A stretch of 64,000 nt of DNA. Source: Dyadobacter sp. CY261. Its GTDB lineage: Bacteria; Bacteroidota; Bacteroidia; Cytophagales; Spirosomataceae. Position numbers and translations under genes: made by a program. Location of the stretch: the NCBI RefSeq assembly GCF_021440085.1, contig NZ_JAKCPW010000014.1, forward strand, positions 62,001 to 126,000, written 5' to 3'. This document shows, one piece after another, positions 26,548-36,179 of this stretch (its first letter is position 1; each line of letters opens with the position of its first letter). The notes beneath the pieces were generated by a model, which saw nothing but the letters and a program-made list of their open reading frames with translations, had not been told where the DNA came from and did no database searches.

Positions 26548-28080
26548 ATGAAAATAAAGTACCTGTCGCTTCTGGCGGCTGTTTTGTTGTTACCATTCTC
26601 ACTTGTCGCGCAAAAGCGGCAGTCCAAACCCAACGTTATCTTCATTTACGCCGACGACGTAGGCTATGGCGACCTTAGTGCTTACGGCGCCACCAAAATA
26701 AGCACCCCTAACCTCGACAGACTAGCGAAGGAAGGTATCCGCTTTACGAACGCACACGCCAGCTCGGCCACTTGCACACCCTCACGCTATGCGCTCATAA
26801 CGGGCAAGTATCCCTGGCGGCAAAAAGGCACCGGCGTGCTTCCCGGCGATGCGTCACTGATCATTCCGACGAATCAGCTGACATTACCAACCATTTTCCA
26901 GCATGCAGGTTATAAAACGGCATCGGTGGGCAAATGGCACCTGGGATTAGGTGAAACCAACCGGCAGATAGATTGGAATAAACCTATTTCCAAAGGACCG
27001 AATGAGGTCGGTTTCGATTACGCATTCTTTTTTCCGGCCACTTCGGACCGTGTACCCACGGTTTTTGTAGAAAATCACGATGTGCAGGATCTCGATCCGA
27101 ACGATCCCATTGAAGTGGATTACTCCAAAAAAATCGGCAACGAACCGACAGGCCTCGAAAACCCGGAACTACTCAAATTGCCCGCTTCGCTAAATCACGG
27201 ACATAACAATACCATCGTGAACGGCATTGGCCGGATAGGCTGGATGACAGGTGGCAAACAAGCCCGCTGGACAGACGAGGAGATTGCACACGTGTTCCTT
27301 AGCAAGGCAGAGCAGTTTATCGAGGAAAATCATAAGAATCCTTTTTTTCTCTACTTTTCGCTCAATGACATTCACGTGCCCCGCATGCCGAGCACGCAGT
27401 TCAAAGGCAAAAGCAAAATGGGCTTGCGCGGAGACGTGATCCTGCAAATGGACTGGACGGTAGGGGAGATTTTGAAAAAGCTCGATGAACTCAAAATCGC
27501 CGACAATACGCTGATCATATTTTCAAGCGACAATGGCCCTGTGCTGGATGACGGCTATGCCGATCGTGCCGTGGAATTAGCAAAAGGGCACAGCGCTGCC
27601 GGACCATTACGAGGCGGTAAATACAGCGCATTTGAAGGAGGAACCCGGGTGCCATGGTTGGCAAGGTGGCCGCAGGCAATTAAGCCGGGTACGGTCTCCG
27701 ATGCATTGATTTGCCAGATCGATATGATGGCTTCGTTTGCGCATTTCTTTCAGCAGAAAATAGGTAGCGAAGAGGCTGTGGATAGTTTCAATGTAATGGA
27801 TGCGATGCTGGGTAAGGGCCCTGCCGGCCGCACCTGGCTGATCAAACAGGGCGGTGCATTGTCGATTACGCAGGGAAATTGGAAGTATATTGAACCGCGG
27901 GAAGGAAAGGCCATCGCCGAGCTGACGAATATTGAGACCGGTGCTAATCCGAAGCCGCAGTTGTACGATTTGAGTAAGGATATTGGAGAAAAAAATAATA
28001 TAGCGGACAAATATCCGGCCAGGGTGAAAGCTATGGCCGCAGAGCTCGAAAAGGTTAGAGACGCTGGACGGAGTCATTAA
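26548..28080 (+). CDS. Arylsulfatase-type sulfatase (Cys-type)
   Basis: A 510-residue secreted sulfatase with signal peptide (YLSLLAAVLLLPFSLVAQ). The metal-binding start NVIFIYADDVGYGD (Asp36, Asp37) and the formylglycine motif C-T-P-S-R (Cys76) followed by LITG are intact, as are KWHLG and SSDNGP. Maturation needs a formylglycine-generating enzyme, not encoded in the window. It should remove sulfate esters from a glycan such as a sulfated plant, algal or animal polysaccharide. It lies downstream of the GH43/GH5 genes but is separated by the inverted small-gene pair and a 172-base divergent promoter region (26376-26547), so it is probably transcribed separately. Confidence 0.92.
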   Translation: MKIKYLSLLAAVLLLPFSLVAQKRQSKPNVIFIYADDVGYGDLSAYGATKISTPNLDRLAKEGIRFTNAHASSATCTPSRYALITGKYPWRQKGTGVLPGDASLIIPTNQLTLPTIFQHAGYKTASVGKWHLGLGETNRQIDWNKPISKGPNEVGFDYAFFFPATSDRVPTVFVENHDVQDLDPNDPIEVDYSKKIGNEPTGLENPELLKLPASLNHGHNNTIVNGIGRIGWMTGGKQARWTDEEIAHVFLSKAEQFIEENHKNPFFLYFSLNDIHVPRMPSTQFKGKSKMGLRGDVILQMDWTVGEILKKLDELKIADNTLIIFSSDNGPVLDDGYADRAVELAKGHSAAGPLRGGKYSAFEGGTRVPWLARWPQAIKPGTVSDALICQIDMMASFAHFFQQKIGSEEAVDSFNVMDAMLGKGPAGRTWLIKQGGALSITQGNWKYIEPREGKAIAELTNIETGANPKPQLYDLSKDIGEKNNIADKYPARVKAMAAELEKVRDAGRSH

Positions 28081-28088
28081 TTTTTAAT

Positions 28089-28130
28089 ATGCCACGAAGA
28101 TTGGCAGTTGCGTGTCTTCGTGGCATTAAA
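28089..28130 (+). terminator. Intrinsic terminator after the sulfatase
   Basis: ATGCCACGAAGA (28089-28100) pairs perfectly with TCTTCGTGGCAT (28115-28126), a 12-bp stem with a 14-base loop, followed by an A/T-rich TAAAAATTTT. Confidence 0.8.
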
Positions 28131-28178
28131 AATTTTACTTCTACAAACCGTTACCATCAAAAACTTCTTACGTCTAAA

Positions 28179-28205
28179 TGCATAAACTACAAACCGGTTT
28201 ATGCA
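28179..28205 (+). promoter_or_regulatory. Inverted repeat enclosing the start codon of the T9SS-tailed gene
   Basis: TGCATAAAC (28179-28187) is perfectly complementary to GTTTATGCA (28197-28205), with a 9-base loop. The ATG at 28201 lies inside the right arm, so the folded leader would hide the start codon. Confidence 0.5.
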
Positions 28206-29211
28206 AAACAGATACCTCTTTCTCGCATTCGTGCTCCTGACATTCACAAGCAGCGCTCAAACAATCTACTTCCACCAGGATTTCAGCCAGACGACCTCAC
28301 TCATTAACCCACAGCCGGACACCGGCCAGTTCAGTCACGTCATCCTCACTGCCCCGACGCTTTCCTACCATAAATTCCATAAAGGATACATGGAGTTGGT
28401 CAGGAGCCGTCAGGATTCCGCAACGGGGGGTATTATACGCGCTATGCGGGCAACGCCGTTTGCGCCCAATCCAGAAACACTTTTTATCCGTATCAGGCTG
28501 AGTGTAGAAGGCATTCAATCGCCGGCAGTGAACGCGCTGTACTTCTATGTCGGTGAAGACTTCGATCCTGTCAACAATTCTTTCCCCGGTAATGCACTGA
28601 TGTTTGCCAAATGTTCGATGAATTTTACGGAGGACGGGTTCACCATCAAAGATCTTGAAACACAACAGGTAAGTCAAAATTATCCTGAGAAAAAAGTAGT
28701 TACTCTGATATGGGCGCTCAACAACTCCGACAAGCCGCTGCCATACCGCATTGGTAGCGGAACTCCTGAAGAGACCGTTCAGCCGGGAAGTTATGACTTT
28801 TGGGTGGACGACGAGCCTGTTTGCAAAGCCAGCGCTGCATATCCCGGCAATTCAGCCTATTCCAAAACCAAGCTTTCCAACTTCGAAATGCGGTTCAGGA
28901 ACGGTGTCGGGAAAATCCGGATCGACGATATACGCATCGACAACGGCGTGCCAGGACAGGTCGCCAACGAAGTGATCATAGCCCCTAATCCAGCGAAACG
29001 CGACGGGATCATCGTCGGAGGTAAAGGGGTCAACATGGCGTCAATTCGTCTCATCGACGGGAACGGAATGATACTTCCTATTGAGACAATGCCGGAAGCA
29101 CAGGGACATTTGAAAGTAAGACCGCTCAGCCCGCTGGCTTCCGGCATCCATATTTTGCAACTACAAAATCAGAATGGTAAAAAGCAGGCATTCAAGGTCA
29201 TGGTCGAATAA
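28201..29211 (+). CDS. Secreted protein with type IX secretion C-terminal sorting domain
   Basis: A 336-residue protein. Signal peptide LFLAFVLLTFTSSAQ, a beta-rich body of about 240 residues with LamG-like features (IYFHQDFSQTTSL near the start, KIRIDDIRIDN before the linker), then a typical T9SS type A tail: PNPAKRDGIIV, LSPLASGIHILQLQNQNG and a C-terminal KVMVE. It should cross the outer membrane by the type IX system and be anchored or released. The body is not recognised; carbohydrate binding or lyase action is possible given the neighbouring sulfatase. It has its own terminator-separated unit and a hairpin over the start codon. Confidence 0.75.
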   Translation: MQNRYLFLAFVLLTFTSSAQTIYFHQDFSQTTSLINPQPDTGQFSHVILTAPTLSYHKFHKGYMELVRSRQDSATGGIIRAMRATPFAPNPETLFIRIRLSVEGIQSPAVNALYFYVGEDFDPVNNSFPGNALMFAKCSMNFTEDGFTIKDLETQQVSQNYPEKKVVTLIWALNNSDKPLPYRIGSGTPEETVQPGSYDFWVDDEPVCKASAAYPGNSAYSKTKLSNFEMRFRNGVGKIRIDDIRIDNGVPGQVANEVIIAPNPAKRDGIIVGGKGVNMASIRLIDGNGMILPIETMPEAQGHLKVRPLSPLASGIHILQLQNQNGKKQAFKVMVE

Positions 29212-29253
29212 CTGGCAGGCATAGGACGATTGCCGGAATGAATTAAACTAATC

Positions 29254-29286
29254 TTGTAAAATAAATTGAGTTTGCGGTTAAGTTTA
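29254..29286 (+). promoter_or_regulatory. Possible promoter of the PUL 2 sigma factor
   Basis: TTG (29254-29256), 22 bases of spacing, then TAAGTTTA (29279-29286), one base off TAnnTTTG. It lies 30 bases before the ATG at 29316. Weak match. Confidence 0.3.
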
Positions 29287-29315
29287 GCTTATTTAGTCGT
29301 CCCTTTCAGTAAGTT

Positions 29316-29915
29316 ATGGATTCAACACCCTCTTTCTCGAATGATCGTTTGCTCTGGCAGGATTTTCTGGCAGGGGAAGTGCGGGCCTTCGAGAAGTTGA
29401 TGTCCGATAATTTCCGACTGCTTTTCCAGTATGGATGCAAGTTTTCGAAAGACCGCGAACTGGTGAAGGATAGCATACAGGACCTTTTTCTGGTACTTTG
29501 GGAAAAAAGAGGTAATCTCAATCCCGATGCTGCGGTAAAACCTTACCTGATGGCATCGCTTCGCAGGCTGATGCACAGGCAAGTCTCATCGCGTGCGTGG
29601 GTAGGAGGCGAGGCATTACAGGAAGAGGATGATTATTTTGACATCGAATTCTCAGTAGAAGATGAATATATTGCCAATGAAGCGATAGCTGTGCGGTCGG
29701 GGCAACTGGAAAAGTTGCTTAATGCATTACCACGTCGGCAGAAAGAAGTGGTGTACCTCAAATTCTTCCAGGAACTCAGCCGGGAGCAAATCGCCGAGGT
29801 GATGGCCATATCGCCACAGACGGTTTCAAACTTGCTCCAAATTGCGATCAAACACCTGAAAGCGCATTGGAAGGCGGGATTTCTCCTATTTTTTCTCCTG
29901 CACTTTCTATTATAA
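29316..29915 (+). CDS. ECF RNA polymerase sigma factor of PUL 2
   Basis: A 199-residue ECF sigma factor. Sigma2 about residues 12-85 (AFEKLMSDNFRLLFQYGC, then DSIQDLFLVLWEKRG) and sigma4 about 125-180 (LPRRQKEVVYLKFFQELS with REQIAEVMAISPQTVSNLLQ). It is paired with the FecR gene 116 bases downstream and should control the SusC/SusD operon that follows. It is clearly paralogous to the sigma factors at 6414 and 44059. It too ends in a strongly hydrophobic tail (AGFLLFFLLHFLL). Confidence 0.92.
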   Translation: MDSTPSFSNDRLLWQDFLAGEVRAFEKLMSDNFRLLFQYGCKFSKDRELVKDSIQDLFLVLWEKRGNLNPDAAVKPYLMASLRRLMHRQVSSRAWVGGEALQEEDDYFDIEFSVEDEYIANEAIAVRSGQLEKLLNALPRRQKEVVYLKFFQELSREQIAEVMAISPQTVSNLLQIAIKHLKAHWKAGFLLFFLLHFLL

Positions 29916-30031
29916 CTCCCAGATCATCAGGCTGCTCGTTATCTTTTGTTCTTTTCTGAAGAAAAAGTTTAAAAATTATTGGTATCCGGTATCATGTTTT
30001 GTCTATCACTACTTAGACACAATGAACTGGT

Positions 30032-31156
30032 ATGGACCGCTACAACGATTTTTCTGTTGATGACTTTGTCTGGGACGATTTCTTTCGTCAATGGGCATTG
30101 TCGCCCACCCCTGAAACCGATTCGCTTTGGGACGATTGGATCGACGCCAATCCGGAAATGCTCGGAAAAGTGGAACAGGCCAAAGCCGTTGTTCTTTCGC
30201 TACGTCTGCATGAGCCCGACATCAGCGACGCGGAGATCAATCAGGTAGTGAAACGGACGGTCGGCCGTATTACCGAAGTGGACGAGGGCAATCTGCGGTC
30301 GGCGGGTCGGCGGGTGCCGGTTTTCTCCATTCCCTGGATGCAGTTCGCAGCTTCCATTGCATTTATCATGCTTCTTGGCTGGGCGGTATATTCCGTCATG
30401 ATCAAAAGGGAGGAAAAGCCCCAGCTTGGCCAGCAGGACAGCATGATCGAAGAAAGCAATTCATTTATTGAAAAGACCAACACAAGCAGCCAGACAATGC
30501 AGCTCGATTTGAGTGACGGCAGCCGCATTAGCCTCGCGCCGAAAGGCCGAATTCGTTACCCCGAGCGGTTCGAAGGCGAGCGCAGGGAGGTGTTTCTGGA
30601 AGGAGAAGCTTTTTTCGATATCGCCAAAGATGCTGACCATCCGTTTTTGGTATATGCCAATGGATTGGTTACCAAAGTCCTGGGCACCAGTTTTCGCATC
30701 AAGGCTTATGGAGATTCCCACGAAGTGACGGTTGAAGTCAAAACCGGGAAAGTCGCGGTATTTGCCCAATCCGACCCACATTTGAAGGAAAAGGTAGAAG
30801 ATAAACAATTCAAGGGTGTTGTGCTCACGCCAAATCAGAAAATAATCTACGCCCGCGACGAGGTTAAAATGGTGAAAACCTTGGTCGAAAAACCAGAAAT
30901 GGTTGTTTCCAAAGCCGAAATCCCGCAGTTTGAATTTGAAGACACACCTGCCAACGAGGTTTTTAACACAATCGCAAAAGCCTATGGCATAGACATACTC
31001 TACGACGAAACATTGCTGAAAGACTGCCCGCTCACGGCGAGGCTCGACAGCCAGACGCTCCATGATAAGCTTAATATCATTTGCAAAGCAGTGGAGTCCA
31101 GTTATGAGATCATAGACGGGCAGGTGGTAATCCACAGCAAAGGATGCAGGAATTAA
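30032..31156 (+). CDS. FecR-family anti-sigma factor of PUL 2
   Basis: A 374-residue membrane anti-sigma regulator. The N-terminal cytoplasmic part (DFVWDDFFRQWALSPTPET) is followed by one membrane span (MQFAASIAFIMLLGWAVYSV, about 109-128), the FecR domain (QLDLSDGSRISLAPKGRIRY, GEAFFDIAKD, KVLGTSFRIKAYG) and a DUF4974-type C-terminus (FEFEDTPANEVFNTIAKAYG). It ends in a cysteine-containing HSKGCRN like its PUL 1 paralogue (GKGCK). It should transmit the SusC STN signal to the sigma factor upstream. Confidence 0.9.
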   Translation: MDRYNDFSVDDFVWDDFFRQWALSPTPETDSLWDDWIDANPEMLGKVEQAKAVVLSLRLHEPDISDAEINQVVKRTVGRITEVDEGNLRSAGRRVPVFSIPWMQFAASIAFIMLLGWAVYSVMIKREEKPQLGQQDSMIEESNSFIEKTNTSSQTMQLDLSDGSRISLAPKGRIRYPERFEGERREVFLEGEAFFDIAKDADHPFLVYANGLVTKVLGTSFRIKAYGDSHEVTVEVKTGKVAVFAQSDPHLKEKVEDKQFKGVVLTPNQKIIYARDEVKMVKTLVEKPEMVVSKAEIPQFEFEDTPANEVFNTIAKAYGIDILYDETLLKDCPLTARLDSQTLHDKLNIICKAVESSYEIIDGQVVIHSKGCRN

Positions 31157-31221
31157 ACCAAAACAATCACGTAACCCTTTAAAAATCACAGTCAAGAAAC
31201 AGAAAGAATATCCCAAAAGAA

Positions 31222-31251
31222 GAGCCGGTAATGTTCCCGCATTACCGGCTC
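31222..31251 (+). promoter_or_regulatory. Leader hairpin upstream of susC (PUL 2)
   Basis: GAGCCGGTAATG (31222-31233) pairs perfectly with CATTACCGGCTC (31240-31251), loop TTCCCG. A second small stem CCTCCC/GGGAGG (31285-31290 and 31296-31301) follows, and the SusC ATG is at 31348. The apex ATGTTCCCGCAT resembles the PUL 1 leader apex ATGTTCCAGCAT. Confidence 0.6.
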
Positions 31252-31347
31252 GGAAATATCCCTGATTTGGTTGGTCGCCATTACCCTCCCGGGAAGGGAG
31301 GCAGGGGTCGTTTTGCCAAATTTTAATCCTACAAAACAATCAAATCT

Positions 31348-34300
31348 ATGAAAAAACCTTTAAAATACCGTAGGGTATTACTGTGGACCATGCGAATGAC
31401 AGCTACTCAACTCATGCTTGCCCTTGTGTTCATAGCGACAGGTTACGCGCGTGAAGGTAGTGCCCAATCACTTCTTAGCCAGAAAGTTTCGGTTACAGCC
31501 AATGGCAGCGAGGTAAAGAAGGTACTGGGTCAGGTGGAAAAACAGATCGATGTGCGGTTTGTTTTTAGTTCCAAACTTATCAAATCGACGAGAAGGGTAA
31601 CCGTTTCCATCAAGGATAAGCCCTTATACGAAGCCCTGGATCATATCCTGACGCCACTGGGGCTCGGCTACGAAGTTTCCGGCAAGATTATCATTCTCCG
31701 AAGAATCGACACGCCCTCTCCCGAAACAGCTCCGGGACAATCGTCCCAGAACGCTTCGCCAAAGCGGGCTCTGTCCGGGAAAGTGCTGGACGGCGAATCC
31801 AACACGGGTTTGCCAGGTGTAAGCATCGTTTTAAAAGGAACACAAACAGGTACAACCAGCAATAACGACGGTGATTTTCAACTGGAAATTCCGGAGACCA
31901 CCGCACCGAATTCTGTACTCGTGTTCAGCTTTGTAGGCTATAAGTCGCAGGAAATCGTGTTGGGCAGCCAAACGTCCCTGACCGTGAACATGGTTCTCGA
32001 AGACAAGTCATTGCAGGAGATTGTCGTAATCGGTTATGGTGTGGTGAAAAAAAGTGACCTTACCGGTTCGGTTGCGTCCATTAAATCGACAGAGCTGAAT
32101 GCTTACCCGGCTACAAACCTCGTACAGTCCTTGGCTGGAAGAGCGGCGGGGGTATATGTTTCCCAAAATACGGGAGCACCCGGTAGTCCGATCAGCGTGC
32201 GCGTGCGCGGTACCAACTCTATTCAGGGGAGTAACGAGCCGCTTTATGTGGTCGACGGCTTTCCCTATTCCGGCAACCCTACGCTGCTGAACAATGCGGA
32301 TATTGAATCGATTGAAGTGTTGAAAGATGCTTCGGCCACAGCCATTTATGGTTCGCGCGGCGCTAATGGCGTTGTTTTGATTACTACTAAAAAAGGCAAA
32401 GCTGGCCGTGTGAGTGTCGATTATGACGGCTATTACGGCGTCCAGAGTATTCGGAAAAAGCTCGACCTGATGAATGCAACCGAATATGCTAATTTTTATA
32501 ACGAGCAGGCAGCTAATGACGGCCTCGCCCCGCATTTCACGGCTGATCAGATAGCAGGTTTCGGCAAAGGCACCGACTGGCAGGACCTTGTTTTCCAAAA
32601 GGCGCCGGTTCAAAATCATGCATTGACGGTGAGCGGCGGAAATGAAAAGACCCGCTTTTCAGTGGCAGCGAGCAATTTTAGTCAGGACGGTATTATCATC
32701 GGCAGTAACTATGTCAGGAATGCGCTGCGCATGAACCTGAGCTCGGATATCGGTAAAAAATTCAAGTTTGACCTCAGTACACTATTGAGTCGCATCGATT
32801 CTGATCGCAAAAACTCAGAAAAGGGCAACCGCGGCGGAACGTTGATGTCGGCAATGCTTTCGGGCTATCCGACCATTCCCGCTACGCTTCCGGATGGCAG
32901 CTACTCCCGCCTGGCCGAATCCTATGCCTGGGGCTCGAACGTGATTACCAACCCTTTGAACTTCTTGTACCAGTTTTCGGACGTCATCAAATCGAACAAG
33001 ATTCTCACTAATGGTGCCATTACGTTTGAGCCATTCAAAGGATTGACGATCAAAACGCTTGCCGGTCTGGAAAGCACCGACGACCGCACCGATACTTATA
33101 CTACTACGAAGTTTGTTAACTCTAAAGGTAGCGCGGCTATAGAAACCCAACGGGTTACCAGCATACTCAGCGAGAATACGATCAGCTATATTAAGGATTT
33201 CGGGAAGCATAGCGTTTCGGCCGTAGCAGGTTTTACCTATCAGGACTACACATCCAATTACTTGAAAGCCAGCGGAAGCGGTTTCATCAGTGATAATCAG
33301 GAGACGCACGACATTGGCGCGGCGGCTACACAAGGTGTGCCGATATCGTCCTATTCCAAATGGGCATTGCTTTCCTACCTGGCGCGCGTCAATTATTCTT
33401 TTAATAGCAAAATCCTCGCAACGGCCAGCTTCCGTGCCGACGGTTCATCGCGGTACAGCGAAGGCCAGAAATGGGGCTTTTTCCCGTCGGGGGCGTTGGC
33501 ATGGCGTATGTCTGAGGAGGAGTTTATCAAAAATATCCCTGTCATTTCTGACCTGAAACTGCGGGTAGGTTATGGCGAAACTGGCAATACATCCATTCAG
33601 CCCTATTTCACTTTAAACCAGCTATCCTCCGGCCAGGTGGTGTTCGGGGATGCGTTTATGACTTCCTATGCGCCAAGCAATCGCCTGGCGGGCTCTCTGA
33701 GATGGGAAACAACCGCTCAGACCGACTTCGGGATCGATTTGGGTTTGTGGAATAACCGCATTAGCCTCTCAGCCGATTATTATATCAAAAACACCCGCGA
33801 TTTGCTGAACAATGTGTCGCTTCCATCGTCCCTTGGTTACACATACACCATTCAGAATATCGGAAAAATTCAAAATAAGGGTTTTGAGCTGGCAGTTAAT
33901 GCAACCGTGCTGGAAGGCGCATTCAAATGGAATGTTTCGACCAATTTGTCTATTAACAGAAACAAGGTGATGAAGCTGTATGGTGGCAATGATATTCTGG
34001 GCCAGACCATTGGAGCGGCAGTGAATGATAATGTCAATATTCTGCGTGAAGGCTATCCGCTGGGATCTTTTTATGGCTATGTAGAAAAGGGGTATGACGA
34101 CAAAGGTCTTATTGCCTACGAAGATTACAATAATAACGGAAGCCGCGATGCCGGCGACAAGCAGATCATCGGTAACCCCAATCCGAAATTTACCTATGGC
34201 TTTAATTCCAACATGTCGTTTAAAAATTTCGAACTGACATTCTTCATCCAGGGATCGCAGGGCAACGATATTTTCAATTTGAGCGCGCAAGGGCAAGGCT

Positions 34301-34683
34301 ACGACTACGGCCAGGCGCTGAATATGCCCAGAGAAGTGTATCTCGACCATTGGACACCCACCAATACCAATGCGAAATACCCGATCATCAAAACCTCTTC
34401 ACAAGCGCAAATGTCAAACCGTTTTGTGGAGGACGGCTCTTATCTGCGGTTTAAAAACATTCAGCTGAGCTATAACCTGCCGGTTGCCAAGCTGCATATC
34501 AAATGGATGAAATACGGACAATTGTATGTAAGCGGCCAGAACCTGATCACGCTCACCAAGTACTCGTGGTACGATCCCGAAGTCAATTCGTACGGAGGTG
34601 GGAACTCCTTCGTTCAGGGCGTCGACCACTATGTGTATCCGGTGGCCAAGACTACCACAGTGGGTCTAAGGATAGGTTTTTAA
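31348..34683 (+). CDS. SusC/RagA-family TonB-linked outer-membrane transporter (PUL 2)
   Basis: An 1111-residue outer-membrane transporter. Signal peptide to about residue 40 (GYAREGSAQ), STN domain about 48-120 (VSVTANGSEVKKVLGQVEKQ), carboxypeptidase-regulatory domain about 150-220 (LSGKVLDGESNTGLPGVSIV), the LQEIVVIGYGVV segment, plug with IESIEVLKDASATAIYGSRG and barrel ending VGLRIGF. With the SusD partner 36 bases downstream it imports an unidentified ligand. Downstream redox genes suggest an oxidised or oxidisable sugar. The STN domain fits regulation through the adjacent FecR/ECF pair. Confidence 0.95.
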   Translation: MKKPLKYRRVLLWTMRMTATQLMLALVFIATGYAREGSAQSLLSQKVSVTANGSEVKKVLGQVEKQIDVRFVFSSKLIKSTRRVTVSIKDKPLYEALDHILTPLGLGYEVSGKIIILRRIDTPSPETAPGQSSQNASPKRALSGKVLDGESNTGLPGVSIVLKGTQTGTTSNNDGDFQLEIPETTAPNSVLVFSFVGYKSQEIVLGSQTSLTVNMVLEDKSLQEIVVIGYGVVKKSDLTGSVASIKSTELNAYPATNLVQSLAGRAAGVYVSQNTGAPGSPISVRVRGTNSIQGSNEPLYVVDGFPYSGNPTLLNNADIESIEVLKDASATAIYGSRGANGVVLITTKKGKAGRVSVDYDGYYGVQSIRKKLDLMNATEYANFYNEQAANDGLAPHFTADQIAGFGKGTDWQDLVFQKAPVQNHALTVSGGNEKTRFSVAASNFSQDGIIIGSNYVRNALRMNLSSDIGKKFKFDLSTLLSRIDSDRKNSEKGNRGGTLMSAMLSGYPTIPATLPDGSYSRLAESYAWGSNVITNPLNFLYQFSDVIKSNKILTNGAITFEPFKGLTIKTLAGLESTDDRTDTYTTTKFVNSKGSAAIETQRVTSILSENTISYIKDFGKHSVSAVAGFTYQDYTSNYLKASGSGFISDNQETHDIGAAATQGVPISSYSKWALLSYLARVNYSFNSKILATASFRADGSSRYSEGQKWGFFPSGALAWRMSEEEFIKNIPVISDLKLRVGYGETGNTSIQPYFTLNQLSSGQVVFGDAFMTSYAPSNRLAGSLRWETTAQTDFGIDLGLWNNRISLSADYYIKNTRDLLNNVSLPSSLGYTYTIQNIGKIQNKGFELAVNATVLEGAFKWNVSTNLSINRNKVMKLYGGNDILGQTIGAAVNDNVNILREGYPLGSFYGYVEKGYDDKGLIAYEDYNNNGSRDAGDKQIIGNPNPKFTYGFNSNMSFKNFELTFFIQGSQGNDIFNLSAQGQGYDYGQALNMPREVYLDHWTPTNTNAKYPIIKTSSQAQMSNRFVEDGSYLRFKNIQLSYNLPVAKLHIKWMKYGQLYVSGQNLITLTKYSWYDPEVNSYGGGNSFVQGVDHYVYPVAKTTTVGLRIGF

Positions 34684-34719
34684 GGTCAAGTTTAACAACC
34701 GGTTAAAGGAATTATTGAT

Positions 34720-36156
34720 ATGAAAAAGATATTCATCAGTTTGTTTTTAGCGGCGGTTTGCATGGGCTGTTCCGATATTTTGGAAGAGAAACCCAAATCG
34801 TTAGCATCAGAGAACTTTTACAATACCGCAGCGGAGGCCAAGGCGGCTGTCAATGCGATTTACGGTCCGATGCGCGTCGACAATGCATTGTCGACCAACT
34901 ATCCGGCGCAGCTCGAAGGATTGGCAGATTATGGCAATTCGCGAGGCACGCAAACGCCCGTGAGCTTATACCAGGGGCTCGATAACACGAATATCAACCG
35001 CGTCGCGACGATTTGGGACAACTTCTACCAATCTATCCGGAATGCGAACCTGGTCATTGCCAATGTTCCGAAAGGTACCAGCATGACGGACGCGGAAAAA
35101 ACAGCATTTGTGGCTGAGGCGAAATATATGCGATCGCTCATCTACTTTGCAATGGTGCGAAACTGGGCGGGAGTGCCATTGCGCACGGAGGAAAACATGA
35201 CTGCCGCCGATATTCCCCGGTCCAGCGTGGACGATGTTTATAAGCTGATTGTCGCCGATGCACTGGTAGCCGAAGCTGGGCTACCGGATAACCCGTCTGA
35301 AATAGGTCGACCAACCAAATGGGCTGCCAAGACGTTGCTGTCGGAAGTTTATCTGTATTTGGAAAAATGGGAAGATTCGCGTGCGAAAGCGAAAGAAGTG
35401 ATCGATTCGCAAAAGTACTCGCTGGTGGCGGTGAGCACTTCGGAGGATTTTCAGAAGATTTACGGCCCGGAGGTTGTGAATACGTCGGAAGAGATATTCT
35501 ATTTTAAATATTCCCGTCAGCAAGGTTTTGGTCTGGTAAGTTATGCGCACCGCAAGATCGGCCAATACAACTACTACGGTCCCGGCGGCGTGTACGCACA
35601 GTATACCGATTCGGTTTCCAATTCGGTGATCAAGAATTGGGATTTCAAGGATTTGCGCAAAAACCACATGTTTTATAATGTGGACATCGGCCTGGGTACT
35701 ACTTCCCTGTTATACCGCAAATACCGCGATCCATTGGCGACAGGTGGGGCAGGCAACGATTATCCCTGGTACCGCTATGCCGACCTGCTTCTTTTTCACG
35801 CCGAAGCCGACGCCCGCGCCAATGGCAAACCCACTGCCGACGGCCTCGAAAGCCTGAATAAAATCCATCGCCGCGCCTATGGAAAGCCGGCCGAATCGGC
35901 TTCCACTGTGGATTTCAAGCTGGCGGATTTCACGCTCCAATCTTTTATTGATAAGGTAGTTCAGGAAAGAGGTTACGAAACCATGTACGAAGGCAAGCGC
36001 TGGAACGACCTTAAACGCCTCGGGATAGCCAAACAGCGTATTCTGGAAGTAAAGAATATCGTAGTGGCCGAGAAACATATGCTCTGGCCGATCCCAAACT
36101 CGGAGATTTTGTACAACAAAGCCATTACAGCCAAGGATCAAAATCCAGGGTATTAA
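34720..36156 (+). CDS. SusD/RagB-family glycan-binding lipoprotein (PUL 2)
   Basis: A 478-residue lipoprotein with signal MKKIFISLFLAAVCMGC and the SusD signatures ILEEKPKSLASENFYNTAAE, AEAKYMRSLIYFAMVRNWAG, RYADLLLFHAEADARANG and GYETMYEGKRWNDLKRLG. Length is normal for SusD. It should cap the PUL 2 SusC. It is followed 23 bases later by the first FAD oxidoreductase. Confidence 0.93.
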   Translation: MKKIFISLFLAAVCMGCSDILEEKPKSLASENFYNTAAEAKAAVNAIYGPMRVDNALSTNYPAQLEGLADYGNSRGTQTPVSLYQGLDNTNINRVATIWDNFYQSIRNANLVIANVPKGTSMTDAEKTAFVAEAKYMRSLIYFAMVRNWAGVPLRTEENMTAADIPRSSVDDVYKLIVADALVAEAGLPDNPSEIGRPTKWAAKTLLSEVYLYLEKWEDSRAKAKEVIDSQKYSLVAVSTSEDFQKIYGPEVVNTSEEIFYFKYSRQQGFGLVSYAHRKIGQYNYYGPGGVYAQYTDSVSNSVIKNWDFKDLRKNHMFYNVDIGLGTTSLLYRKYRDPLATGGAGNDYPWYRYADLLLFHAEADARANGKPTADGLESLNKIHRRAYGKPAESASTVDFKLADFTLQSFIDKVVQERGYETMYEGKRWNDLKRLGIAKQRILEVKNIVVAEKHMLWPIPNSEILYNKAITAKDQNPGY

Positions 36157-36179
36157 GTCTTGAACAAACAGGTTTTAAA

